A stretch of DNA of 64,000 bases from Hyphomonadaceae bacterium. Lineage in GTDB: Bacteria > Pseudomonadota > Alphaproteobacteria > Caulobacterales > Aquidulcibacteraceae. Shown here piece after piece: positions 51,422-59,955 of this stretch; position 1 is the first letter of the stretch, and every line of letters begins with the position of its first letter. The notes under the pieces were generated by a model, which searched no databases, was not told the DNA's origin, and saw only the letters and a list, made by a program, of their open reading frames with translations. Position numbers and translations under genes: made by a program. Location of the stretch: contig JAEUMQ010000023.1 in assembly GCA_016791425.1 (NCBI GenBank), forward strand, positions 146,758 through 210,757, in the 5' to 3' direction.

Positions 51422-52693
51422 ATGAAACCCGTCTGCATCACCAACGCGCGCATCGTGGATCCTGCGTCGCACACGGACGCACCCGGCGCGATCCTGTTCG
51501 ACGAGACGATCCGCGAGGTCGGCAAGCTGAAGCCGCCGGCCGACGCCGAGATCATCGACGCGGACGGCAAGGCAGTCCTGCCCGGCCTCATCGACATGCG
51601 CGTCGGCATCGGCGAACCGGGCGCGGAGCATCGCGAGACGTTCAAATCCGCAGGCCGAGCCGCACTCGCAGGCGGCGTCACCACGCTCGTGATGAATCCC
51701 AACACGCATCCGATCATCGACGACGCCAGCCTGGTCGATTTCGTGCTGCGGCGGGCGCCGGATCGCTCCAAGGCGCGCATCTATCCGATGGCGGCGCTCA
51801 CGCGCGGCCTTGAAGGCCAGGCGATGACCGAGATGGGCCTTCTCAAGGAGGCCGGCGCGGTCATGTTCTCCAACGGCGACCGCGCGGTGGTGGATTCCCG
51901 CGTCATGCGCCGCGCACTCGCCTATTCCACCGCGTTCGACGCGCTCGTCGCGCACCGGCCGGAGGATCCGTTCCTCGCGCAGGGCGGCGTGATGAACGAG
52001 GGAGAGCTCGCCACGCGGCTCGGCCTTCCCGGCATTCCCGACGCCGCCGAGACGATCATGGCCGAGCGCGACCTCATGCTGGCCGAGCTCACCGGCGCTC
52101 GCCTGCTGCTCGACATGATCTCGTCTGCACGCACGCTTGAGGCGCTGCGGCGCGCGAAGGATCGCGGCGTCAACGCGATCGCTTCGGTGAGCGTGCACCA
52201 TCTCGCGCTCAACGAGTTCGACGTGGAGTCGTACCGCACCTACGCCAAGCTTTCGCCGCCGCTTCGGCGCGAAGAGGATCGTCTGGCGCTGGGCGCGGCG
52301 ATCGCCTCCGGCCTCATCGACATCATCGTCTCAGGACATGATCCGCGCCCGGCAGAAGACAAGCGCCTGCCGTTCGACGAAGCCGCGCCCGGCGCCGCGG
52401 CGCTCGAGACGCTGCTGCCGGCGGCGCTCACGCTGCATCATTCCGGCGGCGTGAGGCTCGTCGATCTCGTCCGCGCCATGACGCTCAACCCGGCGCGGGC
52501 GCTCGGGCTGGCGCAGGGACGCCTGACCAAAGGCGCGCCGGCCGATCTCATCCTGGTCGATCTCGACGCTCCCTATCGTCTGGACTCGGAGAAATTCCTC
52601 TCGAAGTCCAAGAACTCGCCGTTCGACGGCAAGCTCCTGCAGGGCCGCGTGCTGCGCACCTTCGTCGCCGGCGAGGCAGTGTATCCGGCCTGA
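51422..52693 (+). CDS. Dihydroorotase-like protein lacking the HxH motif (PyrC/PyrX type)
   Basis: This 423-residue amidohydrolase-fold protein aligns with dihydroorotases. The metal motif GLIDMHxH is GLIDMRVGIGEPG: R60 and G62 replace both His. Other positions remain: MNPNTHP, AHRPEDPF, VSVHHLALNEF and VSGHDPRPAEDKRLPFDEAAPG. Alphaproteobacterial PyrC next to pyrB often shows such changes, and in Pseudomonas the pseudo-dihydroorotase is needed for ATCase assembly. Direct catalysis is doubtful; a second pyrC may exist elsewhere. Confidence 0.85.
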   Translation: MKPVCITNARIVDPASHTDAPGAILFDETIREVGKLKPPADAEIIDADGKAVLPGLIDMRVGIGEPGAEHRETFKSAGRAALAGGVTTLVMNPNTHPIIDDASLVDFVLRRAPDRSKARIYPMAALTRGLEGQAMTEMGLLKEAGAVMFSNGDRAVVDSRVMRRALAYSTAFDALVAHRPEDPFLAQGGVMNEGELATRLGLPGIPDAAETIMAERDLMLAELTGARLLLDMISSARTLEALRRAKDRGVNAIASVSVHHLALNEFDVESYRTYAKLSPPLRREEDRLALGAAIASGLIDIIVSGHDPRPAEDKRLPFDEAAPGAAALETLLPAALTLHHSGGVRLVDLVRAMTLNPARALGLAQGRLTKGAPADLILVDLDAPYRLDSEKFLSKSKNSPFDGKLLQGRVLRTFVAGEAVYPA

Positions 52694-52695
52694 TC

Positions 52696-53376
52696 CTATT
52701 TCATCGCCAGCGCGGCGAGCTTCGGCTCGGCAAGGGCGCGGTTCATCGTGGCCGTCACGCAGCTTCCCTGGACGTACCGGTCATGCAGCGTCACGCGGCC
52801 GAAGGAGGAGGCCCCGCACACGCGCGCCACGGCGACGGCCAGGCGCCGGTACATGGCCTCGCGCATCGCGGGATCCTCGGTCGGCAAAGGATCGAGCCGC
52901 ACAACAAGCGCGGGACCGCCGCCGGTCAGCATCACGCGCGCCGGCGCTTCGTAGAGGGCGCGGCGCTCAGCCGTCCGCCCGAGCGCTGCTTCGGCGACCG
53001 CGAGGCGGCGCGACCACGCGCCGACCGCATAGCGCTCCTGCGTGTCGAGCGCGGCGCGGTAGACGCGCAACGTTTCATGCGGCTGCTCCGCCACGGCGCG
53101 ATCCACGGCCTCGGCGACGCAGGCGCGCGCATAGGCGCGCTCCTGCAGCGTTGCACCTGCAGCGCCGCACACGCGGCGCGCCGCGCGCACGACGCGGCGA
53201 TACGTCCCCGCCACGGCCGCGGGATCGCCCTCCGCCACGCCTTGCATCGCGCGCACGGATTGCTTCGGCGCAGTTTGGGATTTGGCCTCCGCGACGGATG
53301 TGAGCATCAAGCAGGCAAACGCCGCAGCGAAGATCGCGAGCACGCGCATCGGCCGCCAGCAAGCGAAGCATTTCAT
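52696..53376 (-). CDS. Secreted protein with two UrcA-like units
   Basis: About 226 residues with a signal peptide (MRVLAIFAAAFACLMLTSVAEA, after a short lead). Two units of the UrcA type can be seen: YRRVVRAARRVCGAAGATLQERAYARACVAEAVDRAVA and YRRLAVAVARVCGASSFGRVTLHDRYVQGSCVTATMNRALA, each with one Cys pair. UrcA-family proteins are small periplasmic proteins of unknown role in sphingomonads and Caulobacterales. ATG 53376 follows GGGAGGG. It converges on the pyrC-like gene. Confidence 0.62.
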   Translation of the reverse strand: MKCFACWRPMRVLAIFAAAFACLMLTSVAEAKSQTAPKQSVRAMQGVAEGDPAAVAGTYRRVVRAARRVCGAAGATLQERAYARACVAEAVDRAVAEQPHETLRVYRAALDTQERYAVGAWSRRLAVAEAALGRTAERRALYEAPARVMLTGGGPALVVRLDPLPTEDPAMREAMYRRLAVAVARVCGASSFGRVTLHDRYVQGSCVTATMNRALAEPKLAALAMK

Positions 53377-53679
53377 AGCGCCCTCCCTGAACGCCGCGAC
53401 GCGCATGGGGCGCCGAGCGCGCCTCTCATCGTCTCGGCGGCGGGACACTAGGCTTGTGTGCGTTGCGCGCGAAGACTTTCGCGCGCTTGGAGATTCCTCA
53501 ATCAAGTCAGCGATATTCGACAAAGACGGCTGCGCCGCGCGAGACAGGCGCTCCGCCGACGCATTGATTCAGCGCGACATTCGGCGCCTTCCACCAACGC
53601 GGCTGACGCGTCGCAAATATTAGACGTCGAGCGTTTCGCGGGCTGCCGAACGAATAAGCGATGAGTTTCCGAGCGGGCC
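53377..53679. other. Intergenic region with hairpin
   Basis: No gene is supported in these 303 bases. The only strong element is a 9-pair hairpin GCGCGCGAA-GACT-TTCGCGCGC at 53465-53486. It could end the leftward 58-residue gene's transcript, but no T-run is present. Confidence 0.4.
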
Positions 53680-53856
53680 CTACCGGCTGCGCCCCAACAC
53701 AGGCCGAGCCCCAGCGGCGAGACGACGGATGAAAACGGCGACGTCGTCCTGCGCGCTCATGCGCCGCCCGATCGCGTCCAATTCGCGCAGCGTGCCTGAG
53801 CGGGAAAGCAGGACGCGGCCTTCGCGGTCGATAAATTCGATCTGGTATCGGTTCAT
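53680..53856 (-). CDS. Hypothetical protein, 58 aa
   Basis: ATG 53856 follows GGAAGG. The protein begins MNRYQIEFIDREGRVLLSRSGTLRELDAIGRRM and ends in a basic tail. The first part looks like a single beta-hairpin plus helix. No family was recognised; the well-formed ribosome site and codon bias support it. Confidence 0.5.
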   Translation of the reverse strand: MNRYQIEFIDREGRVLLSRSGTLRELDAIGRRMSAQDDVAVFIRRLAAGARPVLGRSR

Positions 53857-54005
53857 GTTTCGCGCCTTCCAAGGCCTCAACGCCGAGACGCAGCGGCGGG
53901 TTCCGCAGGCGAAATCGTGCTAAGGTGACTTCGGTCACGCGCCCGACGCGCCGCGCCTCGCGGCTTGGCGGCGGCGTTCCCATGTTGGCGAAGCGGAGGC
54001 GCGCA

Positions 54006-55346
54006 ATGCAGGTTCCCAGGACCCGCTACGCCCAGTCGGGAACGGTCAATATCGCCTATCAGGCCTTCGGCCGGGAGCCGGCCGCGGGCGCGCCGACGCT
54101 GGTGCTCGCGCAGCCCTGGATCACGCACGTCGATCTGGCGTGGGAAGAGCCTGGGCAAGTCCGTTTCCTCGAAGCGCTCGCGCAATTCGCGCGCGTGATC
54201 CTGTTCGACAAGCGTGGAACCGGCGCGTCGGACCGCAATGTCGGGGCGCCCACGCTCGATGAGCGCATGGACGACATCCGCGCCGTCCTCGATGCGACCG
54301 ACACCGAGAAGGCCGCCCTCTTCGGCTGCTGCGACGGCGGCTCCATGGCGGCCATGTTCGCGGCGGCGCATCCGCAGCGCACCACGCACCTCATCCTTTT
54401 CGGCGCCTTCGCCACCCGCATGGCGGCGCCTGATTATCCCTGGGGGCAGTCGATCGAGCAGCGCACGGCCTATTGGCGCTCCCTCGCCGAGAACTGGGGC
54501 GACGGCACCGATTTCATGAGCGGCGCGCCCTCGCGCAAGGGCGACCAGGCGTTCCTCGCCTGGTGCGGGCGTCTGGAGCGCATCGCGGCGAGCCCCGGGG
54601 CCGCCATCGAGCTTTCGCGCCTCAACACGCAGATCGACATTCGCTGCCTGCTGCCCACGATCCGCACCCCGTCGCTCGTGCTGCACCGGCGGGGCGACAC
54701 CGACATCTCGTTGGCGGAGGGCGAATACGTCGCCAAGCGCATCCCCGACGCGCGCTTCAAGCTGCTCGAAGGCGAGGACCATCTGCACTGGGCGGGCGAA
54801 GTCGACGATGTGGCCGGAGAAGTGCAGGAATTCATCACCGGCGCCCGGCCCGCGTTCAAGCCGGAGTCCGCGCTCGTCACCATCCTCTGCACCGACATCG
54901 TGAACTCGACGCAGCGCGCCTACGATCTCGGCGACAAACGCTGGGGCTCGCTCATCGCCCAGCATGACGCCATCGTCGCTTCCGAGCTCCGCCGTTTCCA
55001 GGGCGCGAAGATCAACACGACCGGAGACGGCGTCCTCGCCGCCTTCGACAGTCCCGGGCGCGGCATCCGCGCGGCGATGGCGATCCAGCAGGCGCTCTCG
55101 CCCTATGATCTCACCATCCGCGCCGGGGTGCACACCGGCGAGTGCGAGCTGCGCGCCGGCGTGCCTTCGGGCATCGCGCTCAATATCGGCGCGCGTGTCG
55201 CCGACCTGGCGAACGCCGGCGAGATCCTGGCCTCGCGCACGGTGAAGGATCTCATGGTCGGCGCGGACATGTGCTTCGAGGACCGCGGCGAGCACGCGCT
55301 TAAGGGCGTGCCCGGAGAATGGCGCATCTACGCGGTCAGCGGATAG
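54006..55346 (+). CDS. Alpha/beta-hydrolase fused to adenylate cyclase
   Basis: The 446-residue protein has an alpha/beta-hydrolase domain (about 10-275) and a class III cyclase (about 285-446). The hydrolase elbow is G107-C108-C109-D110-G111, so the nucleophile position is Cys109 instead of Ser; D231 and H259 complete a possible triad. The cyclase keeps metal D297 (CTDIVNS) and D341 (TGDG), K335 and the N393/R397 pair (NIGARV), so it should be active. Such fusions occur in mycobacteria and alphaproteobacteria. GGAGG lies before ATG 54006. The domains may couple hydrolysis of a small molecule to cAMP production. Confidence 0.85.
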   Translation: MQVPRTRYAQSGTVNIAYQAFGREPAAGAPTLVLAQPWITHVDLAWEEPGQVRFLEALAQFARVILFDKRGTGASDRNVGAPTLDERMDDIRAVLDATDTEKAALFGCCDGGSMAAMFAAAHPQRTTHLILFGAFATRMAAPDYPWGQSIEQRTAYWRSLAENWGDGTDFMSGAPSRKGDQAFLAWCGRLERIAASPGAAIELSRLNTQIDIRCLLPTIRTPSLVLHRRGDTDISLAEGEYVAKRIPDARFKLLEGEDHLHWAGEVDDVAGEVQEFITGARPAFKPESALVTILCTDIVNSTQRAYDLGDKRWGSLIAQHDAIVASELRRFQGAKINTTGDGVLAAFDSPGRGIRAAMAIQQALSPYDLTIRAGVHTGECELRAGVPSGIALNIGARVADLANAGEILASRTVKDLMVGADMCFEDRGEHALKGVPGEWRIYAVSG

Positions 55347-55363
55347 CGAACCGCGCCCAGCTC

Positions 55364-55672
55364 TCAGGAACGCGCGCGATAACGCCGCGCGGCCGCGCCA
55401 TCCGCCCACATCGCCGTTACGATCGTGCCGTCCTGTGGATCGAACAGCACCATGAGCCCGTCGAGCCGATCGCGTTCGGCCTTCAGCTGCGGTACGCGCG
55501 AGGTCTGCAGACGCTTGCGCGTGATCATCGCCGCCTGCACGCCGTCGCCGACGAATACCCGCCGGTTCGCGTGCGCGACCACCAATTCCACCAGCCGCCT
55601 GGGAATGCTGCGCTGCTGACACCGCGCCTCGGCATGACGCGTGAAACCAAGGGATGAAGCGAGCATGACCAC
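55364..55672 (-). CDS. DUF4258-like protein, 102 aa
   Basis: LGFTRHAEARCQQRSIPRRLVELVVAHANRRVFVGDGVQAAMITRKRL matches the short DUF4258 pattern (FTxHAxxRxxxRxI), a family linked to small stand-alone proteins and toxin-like folds. No partner antitoxin is adjacent. It converges on the hydrolase-cyclase gene. Confidence 0.6.
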   Translation of the reverse strand: MVMLASSLGFTRHAEARCQQRSIPRRLVELVVAHANRRVFVGDGVQAAMITRKRLQTSRVPQLKAERDRLDGLMVLFDPQDGTIVTAMWADGAAARRYRARS

Positions 55673-55860
55673 CTCCTCATTGCATTCAGCGACAGACGGC
55701 TTTTGGGGCTAGGCGGTCATCCTCCATGCGTTGCGCGTGTGCGAAGTTACGCTTCGACGTTGCACTTGGCGCGAGAGCGCACACTTTTCAAGGCCGCGAT
55801 GCAGATGCTGCGCTGGCAGCCGCCAGAAGCGCCTGCTAGCGCGCGCGACAACGGTCCGTT

Positions 55861-57036
55861 TCAGGAGCGGAAGTAGAAGCGGATCGACGTGAAGCTGACA
55901 TTCTGCCCCGGGCAGGTGCGCGTCAGGCGCCATTGCGAGGCGACGCGCTCCACCGCCTCCTTGAACCAGCGCGAAGGCACCGCCGCGGCGACGCGGATAT
56001 CAACGACCTCGTCGCGCTCGTTCGTCAGGACGCGGAGGACAACGGCGCCGACAGAGGTCGCGCTCAGCGCGCCTGGAGGAAAATCCGGCCGCGGCGTCGG
56101 ATCGAGGCTCACGGCGCAGGCATAGCCCGTGTCCTCCAGCGGTTCGTCCGGGCGAAAGCGGCTTTCCTCGCCCTCCGCGTACGCCCACAGCGCGCCGCTC
56201 CAGGCGCGCGCGGCGGCGTACATCTGTTGCGACAAGCTCAGGCCGAGGCCCTCGCCTTGGGTGTGCGCCGCCTCGCGCAATAGAGTCTGCGTCTCCGCGA
56301 AGCGGGCGCGGGCGATTTCGAATTCGCCCGACATGTCGAAGAAGATGCGCGTGTCGTTGGGCCGGCGGCGCTCATGGTTGCGGGCCGCCGTCGCGCGCAG
56401 GAACCGCGCAACGCCTTCGTTCAGGCGCGCTTCGGCCAGGGCATAGACCTTGTCGCCTTCCGCACTCTCGACAAGGCGTCCTGCGGCCGTCCAGGCGGTG
56501 ATCGCTTCCTGATAGGCTTCATGAGCGTTCAGCCACCGGCCAAGCTCGGCCGCGGCGGTGTAACCCTCGGCGGCCATGTCCGGACGCGCCTCCGCCGCCT
56601 CGATCGCTGGCCGGAGGCGGTCGCGCCCCTCCCGCCACCGCGCATCCGTCAGCTCGGAACGGCCAAGCACGAGCCGGGCAAGCAGCGCGTCCACGCCGAC
56701 GCCCGGATCTGCGGCGGAAATATTGAACGCCTGCAGCGCCGGCGCGTAGGCCTCCGCGGCCTTGCCGCGCGACAAGCGGACCTTGGCGAGGTTGATTGCG
56801 AGGATCCCGGTGCGTCCGCCCTGCCCGTCACGCACGACCGAGGCCTGCAGCGCCGCATCCGCCGCGGTCTCCGCCGCGGCGAGATCGTTGCGCTCGAGCG
56901 CGGCGCGATAGACCCGATAGTGCGCGACCACCGGGTTGTCCTGCGCGAACGCGGGCGAGGCCCAGGCAAGCGCGACGGCCGCCGCCGCAAACATGCGCAT
57001 GCGGAAGATCGCCGGCTTCTGCTTCGGTGCGTGCAT
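55861..57036 (-). CDS. TonB C-terminal domain protein with helical repeats
   Basis: About 391 residues. A signal-anchor (AAAAVALAWASPAFA) is followed by helical repeat-like sequence (about 40-290, with ALERNDLAAAETAADAALQ and ARWREGRDRLRPAIEAA) and a C-terminal TonB_C domain (about 310-391: VGAVVLRVLTNERDEVVDIRV, FKEAVERVASQWRLTR). It is periplasmic, probably handing energy or structural contact to an outer-membrane partner. The large number of TonB-dependent receptors in the window gives it a use, but pairing is not shown. Confidence 0.75.
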   Translation of the reverse strand: MHAPKQKPAIFRMRMFAAAAVALAWASPAFAQDNPVVAHYRVYRAALERNDLAAAETAADAALQASVVRDGQGGRTGILAINLAKVRLSRGKAAEAYAPALQAFNISAADPGVGVDALLARLVLGRSELTDARWREGRDRLRPAIEAAEARPDMAAEGYTAAAELGRWLNAHEAYQEAITAWTAAGRLVESAEGDKVYALAEARLNEGVARFLRATAARNHERRRPNDTRIFFDMSGEFEIARARFAETQTLLREAAHTQGEGLGLSLSQQMYAAARAWSGALWAYAEGEESRFRPDEPLEDTGYACAVSLDPTPRPDFPPGALSATSVGAVVLRVLTNERDEVVDIRVAAAVPSRWFKEAVERVASQWRLTRTCPGQNVSFTSIRFYFRS

Positions 57037-57100
57037 GGGGCCCCCGCTCTCGGCAACCTAGCGGGGGCGCATGTCGCCGGCAACCGGTGCGTGTGCCGGC

Positions 57101-57814
57101 CTAGAAGCGCGGCAGCTCGGCCACGGCGTCGGGCAGCTCGTTCTCATTTACCGCGCCAGCCGGGACATGCTCGGCGAGCAGCGCGCCCACTTGGGCAATC
57201 GACGCCGCCAGCGCGCCGCGCAGGCCCTCCTTGCGCACATTCTCCACCAGCGCCCGCATCGGGCCGGCCCAGGCTTCGGGCGGGATCCGTCCGCGCACGC
57301 CCTCATCGGCCATCAGCTCGGCCATGTGCTCACCGAGGGAAACGAAGATCAGCACGCCGGTCTGCGCCTTGGTGCGGTGCAGGTCCTTGGCGAGGAATTG
57401 CTCCAGCGCGCGCTGACGGACGCGGGTGCGCTTCAGGGCCGTGGGGGTGATCGCGCGGCGCACGGCGGGAATGCCCGCGATCAGCGCCACGAGCACGAAG
57501 AGGATCGCCTGGGCGGCCAGCATGAAGGCGGCCGTCGACATCGCGAGCGCCTCGGCCGACGCGATGTGCGCAGCCGTCCAGCTCTCGAAGAGCCAGCCTT
57601 GCAGGAACCAAGGGCCAATCCCGGCCAGCAACAGCAGCGACGGGACCAGCAAGGCCGCCAACGCGCCGGCGGCGAGGGGAATTTCTCTGTAGGCGGAGGA
57701 TTCCGGCGCCACCACGCAGAAGATCTCGCCCGCGGTCCTTGTCTCGGCCTCGCGGATCGCCGCATTGATCGCAGCGCGGTCCTGGTCGGTAAGAGCCCTC
57801 GGCAAACTTACCAT
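57101..57814 (-). CDS. TPM-domain membrane protein (second of pair)
   Basis: This 237-residue protein has a TPM segment at the N-terminus (DQDRAAINAAIREAETRTAGEIFCVVAPESSAYREIP), two or three membrane helices (about 48-70, 84-118) and a second domain (RVRQRALEQFLAKDLHRTKAQTGVLIFVS). It starts within the last bases of the preceding TPM gene (7-base overlap), so the lemA-TPM-TPM trio is one operon. The role is unknown; relatives act in photosystem repair or membrane stress. Confidence 0.78.
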   Translation of the reverse strand: MVSLPRALTDQDRAAINAAIREAETRTAGEIFCVVAPESSAYREIPLAAGALAALLVPSLLLLAGIGPWFLQGWLFESWTAAHIASAEALAMSTAAFMLAAQAILFVLVALIAGIPAVRRAITPTALKRTRVRQRALEQFLAKDLHRTKAQTGVLIFVSLGEHMAELMADEGVRGRIPPEAWAGPMRALVENVRKEGLRGALAASIAQVGALLAEHVPAGAVNENELPDAVAELPRF

Positions 57815-58632
57815 CGGCCCGACGCGCCTCCCCCGCCGAAAGAGCCTCCGCCGCCGGAAAATCCGCCGCCGCTGAAACCGCCGCCGCCGCTGCTGCGGCG
57901 TCCGCCGCCCGAGGTGATCACCGGGCCTGAATACCACGGCGAATTGCGCCGGCGCCGGCGCCCGAAGACGTTGGTGAACACCGAGAGGAACCAGAGGATG
58001 AGGAAGATCGTGAAGATGATCGCCTCGACATCGATCTCCGGCGGCCGTTCGCTCGCGGCGGCCAGACGCCGCGCGGCCTCCTCGGGCGGCAGGGACAATT
58101 GCTCGATGAGGGCGTCGGCGCCGTCGATGACGCCGCCCTCGATATCGCCGGCCTTGAATTTCGGCAGGACGCGCGCATTGAGGATCACGCTCGAAAGCGC
58201 GTCGGTGAGAACGCCTTCAAGCCCGTACCCCACTTCGATGCGCACGCTCCGGTCGTTCGGCGCCACGACGAGCAGAACGCCGTCGTCCTGCGCCGCGCGG
58301 CCGATGCCCCAGGCGCGCCCAAGCTGATAGCCGTAATCCTCGATCTCGTAGCCCTGCAGCGAGGGGACCGTCACCACGACGAGCTGGCGCTGGGAGTTCG
58401 CCTCCAGCGCCGCGAGGCGGTTGGTGAGCAGCGTCTCGGCCTGCGGCGAGAGCACATTGGCTTCGTCCACGACGCGTCGGCCGTTGAGCGGCGGAAACGT
58501 CGGGGCTGCGAACGCCGCTGCCGCGAAGAGCGCCAATAACGCCGCAGCGAAAGCAGCAAAGGCGCTCCCCCTCCCCTTCGAGGGGAGGGGGAGCGCCTTA
58601 CTCCGCTCACGGAGCATCGCTGCGGAGGTCAC
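57808..58632 (-). CDS. TPM-domain protein with Gly-rich tail (YgcG-like)
   Basis: A 274-residue protein: N-terminal signal region, TPM domain (RVVDEANVLSPQAETLLTNRLAALE, GYQLGRAWGIG, VLLVVAPNDRSVRIEVGYGLEG), one membrane helix at about 200-216 and a Gly/Ser-rich C-terminal tail, as in YgcG. The GTG start overlaps lemA (GTGA). The codons for KALPLPSKGRGSAF near residues 12-25 are a GC-rich palindrome (see repeat at 58559). Together with lemA it forms a conserved pair of unknown job. Confidence 0.8.
   Translation of the reverse strand: MTSAAMLRERSKALPLPSKGRGSAFAAFAAALLALFAAAAFAAPTFPPLNGRRVVDEANVLSPQAETLLTNRLAALEANSQRQLVVVTVPSLQGYEIEDYGYQLGRAWGIGRAAQDDGVLLVVAPNDRSVRIEVGYGLEGVLTDALSSVILNARVLPKFKAGDIEGGVIDGADALIEQLSLPPEEAARRLAAASERPPEIDVEAIIFTIFLILWFLSVFTNVFGRRRRRNSPWYSGPVITSGGGRRSSGGGGFSGGGFSGGGGSFGGGGASGRW
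58559..58599. repeat. GC-rich palindromic repeat, copy C (inside a coding region)
   Basis: A 19-pair stem with a TCG loop: 17 bases (58561-58577) pair with 58581-58597, extended by two A-T pairs. It shares the CTCCCCTTCGAGGGGAG core with copies A and B. It lies in frame within the signal region of the TPM gene. Confidence 0.7.
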
Positions 58633-59249
58633 TGTTTCGGCGCGTCCGCGGGACGGTCGAACTTCACTTCTGGGACGCGCTCGGCGCCGGGCGTCGCGGA
58701 GAAGCTCTGCGCGGGGCGCGCCCAGGAATGAATCGTGGAGGCCCAGATCGCTGTCGGGAACGTGCGCAGGCTCGTGTTGTAGACGCGGACCGCCTCGTTG
58801 TAGTCGCGCCGCGCAATGGAGATGCGGTTCTCGGTGCCCTCAAGCTGGCTCTGCAGCGCAAGGAAGTTCTGGTTCGATTGCAGCTGCGGGTAATTCTCGG
58901 TGATCGCGAGCAGGCGACCGAGCACGCCGGACAATTCGTTCTGCGCAGCCTGGAAGCGCGCGAACTGCTCGGGGTCGGTGATGGTCGAGGCATCGACCTG
59001 CACCTGGGTGGCGCTCGCCCGCGCTTCGGTCACGGCGACCAGAACATCGCGCTCCTGGTTGGCGTAGCCCTGCACGGTGGAGACGAGGTTCGGAATAAGG
59101 TCGGCGCGGCGCTGATACTGGTTCTGCACCTCGCCCCAAGCGGCCTTCACCTGTTCGTCCTGGGCCGGTATGGAATTGATCCCGCAGCCGGCGAGCGCGG
59201 TCAGCCCAAGGCCCAGCACCGCCGCGCGAACAAGATTGCTCCACCTCAT
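58629..59249 (-). CDS. lemA: LemA-family lipoprotein
   Basis: This 206-residue protein has a lipobox LAGC at residues 19-22 and then the LemA coil: AWGEVQNQYQRRADLIPNLVSTVQGYANQE, LLAITENYPQLQSNQNFLALQSQLEGTENRI, RRDYNEAVRVYN. It is envelope-anchored and mostly helical. It is the first gene of the lemA-TPM-TPM operon. Divergent plsY begins 110 bases away. Confidence 0.88.
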   Translation of the reverse strand: MRWSNLVRAAVLGLGLTALAGCGINSIPAQDEQVKAAWGEVQNQYQRRADLIPNLVSTVQGYANQERDVLVAVTEARASATQVQVDASTITDPEQFARFQAAQNELSGVLGRLLAITENYPQLQSNQNFLALQSQLEGTENRISIARRDYNEAVRVYNTSLRTFPTAIWASTIHSWARPAQSFSATPGAERVPEVKFDRPADAPKQ

Positions 59250-59358
59250 CGTCGTCTCCCCTTTCGCGCATACTCAGGCCGCGCACACATAGGCGGCCGG
59301 AGCCCGTCGGTAAATAAGGGGGATGCGCCCGCGCGGGGGGCGCGATATTGCCTCGCGC

Positions 59359-59955
59359 ATGCAATACCTACTCGCGGCCGTCGGCGGCTACCTCCTGGGG
59401 TCCATTCCGTTCGGGCTCGTGCTCACGCGTCTGGCCGGCCTTGGGGACATCCGCGCGATCGGTTCAGGCAATATCGGCGCGACCAACGTCCTGCGCACGG
59501 GGCGCAAGGACCTGGCGCTCGCAACGCTGCTGCTCGACGCGGGAAAGGCCGGCGCCGCGCTCCTCATCGCGCGGGCGTTTTGGGGCCCGGAAGCCGGCTT
59601 CGCCGCGGGCGGCGCGGCCTTCCTCGGGCATTGCTTTCCGGTGTGGCTCGGCTTCAAGGGCGGCAAGGGCGTGGCGACCTTCTTCGGCGTGCTCTTCGCG
59701 GGCGCCTGGCCGGTCGGGATCGCGGCGGGCCTCGGCTGGCTCCTCACCGCGGCGCTCTTCCGCATCTCTTCGCTCGGCGCGCTCGTCGCGGCGCTGGTTG
59801 CTCCGATCGCGGCGTATCTCCTCAACGCTGGCCCATGGGCGGTCGGATTCTGCGCGCTGCTCGCCGCGCTCATCTATTGGCGCCACGCACCCAACATCAC
59901 GCGCCTCCTCAAGGGCGAGGAGCCGCGCATCGGCGCAAAGAAGAAAGAAGCGTGA
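59359..59955 (+). CDS. plsY: Acyl-phosphate glycerol-3-phosphate acyltransferase
   Basis: This 198-residue membrane enzyme makes lysophosphatidic acid from acyl-phosphate and glycerol 3-phosphate. The conserved loops are [28 protein letters not shown] and [20 protein letters not shown], with five to seven helices. The ATG at 59359 is chosen to start at [14 protein letters not shown]. Its stop overlaps the dprA GTG (GTGA), so the two are coupled. Confidence 0.94.
   Translation: MQYLLAAVGGYLLGSIPFGLVLTRLAGLGDIRAIGSGNIGATNVLRTGRKDLALATLLLDAGKAGAALLIARAFWGPEAGFAAGGAAFLGHCFPVWLGFKGGKGVATFFGVLFAGAWPVGIAAGLGWLLTAALFRISSLGALVAALVAPIAAYLLNAGPWAVGFCALLAALIYWRHAPNITRLLKGEEPRIGAKKKEA

Noticed and set aside
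53877..55622. A 581-codon open frame opposite the hydrolase-cyclase fusion
   Set aside because: It runs through the antisense of well-conserved cyclase and hydrolase motifs and has no domain of its own.
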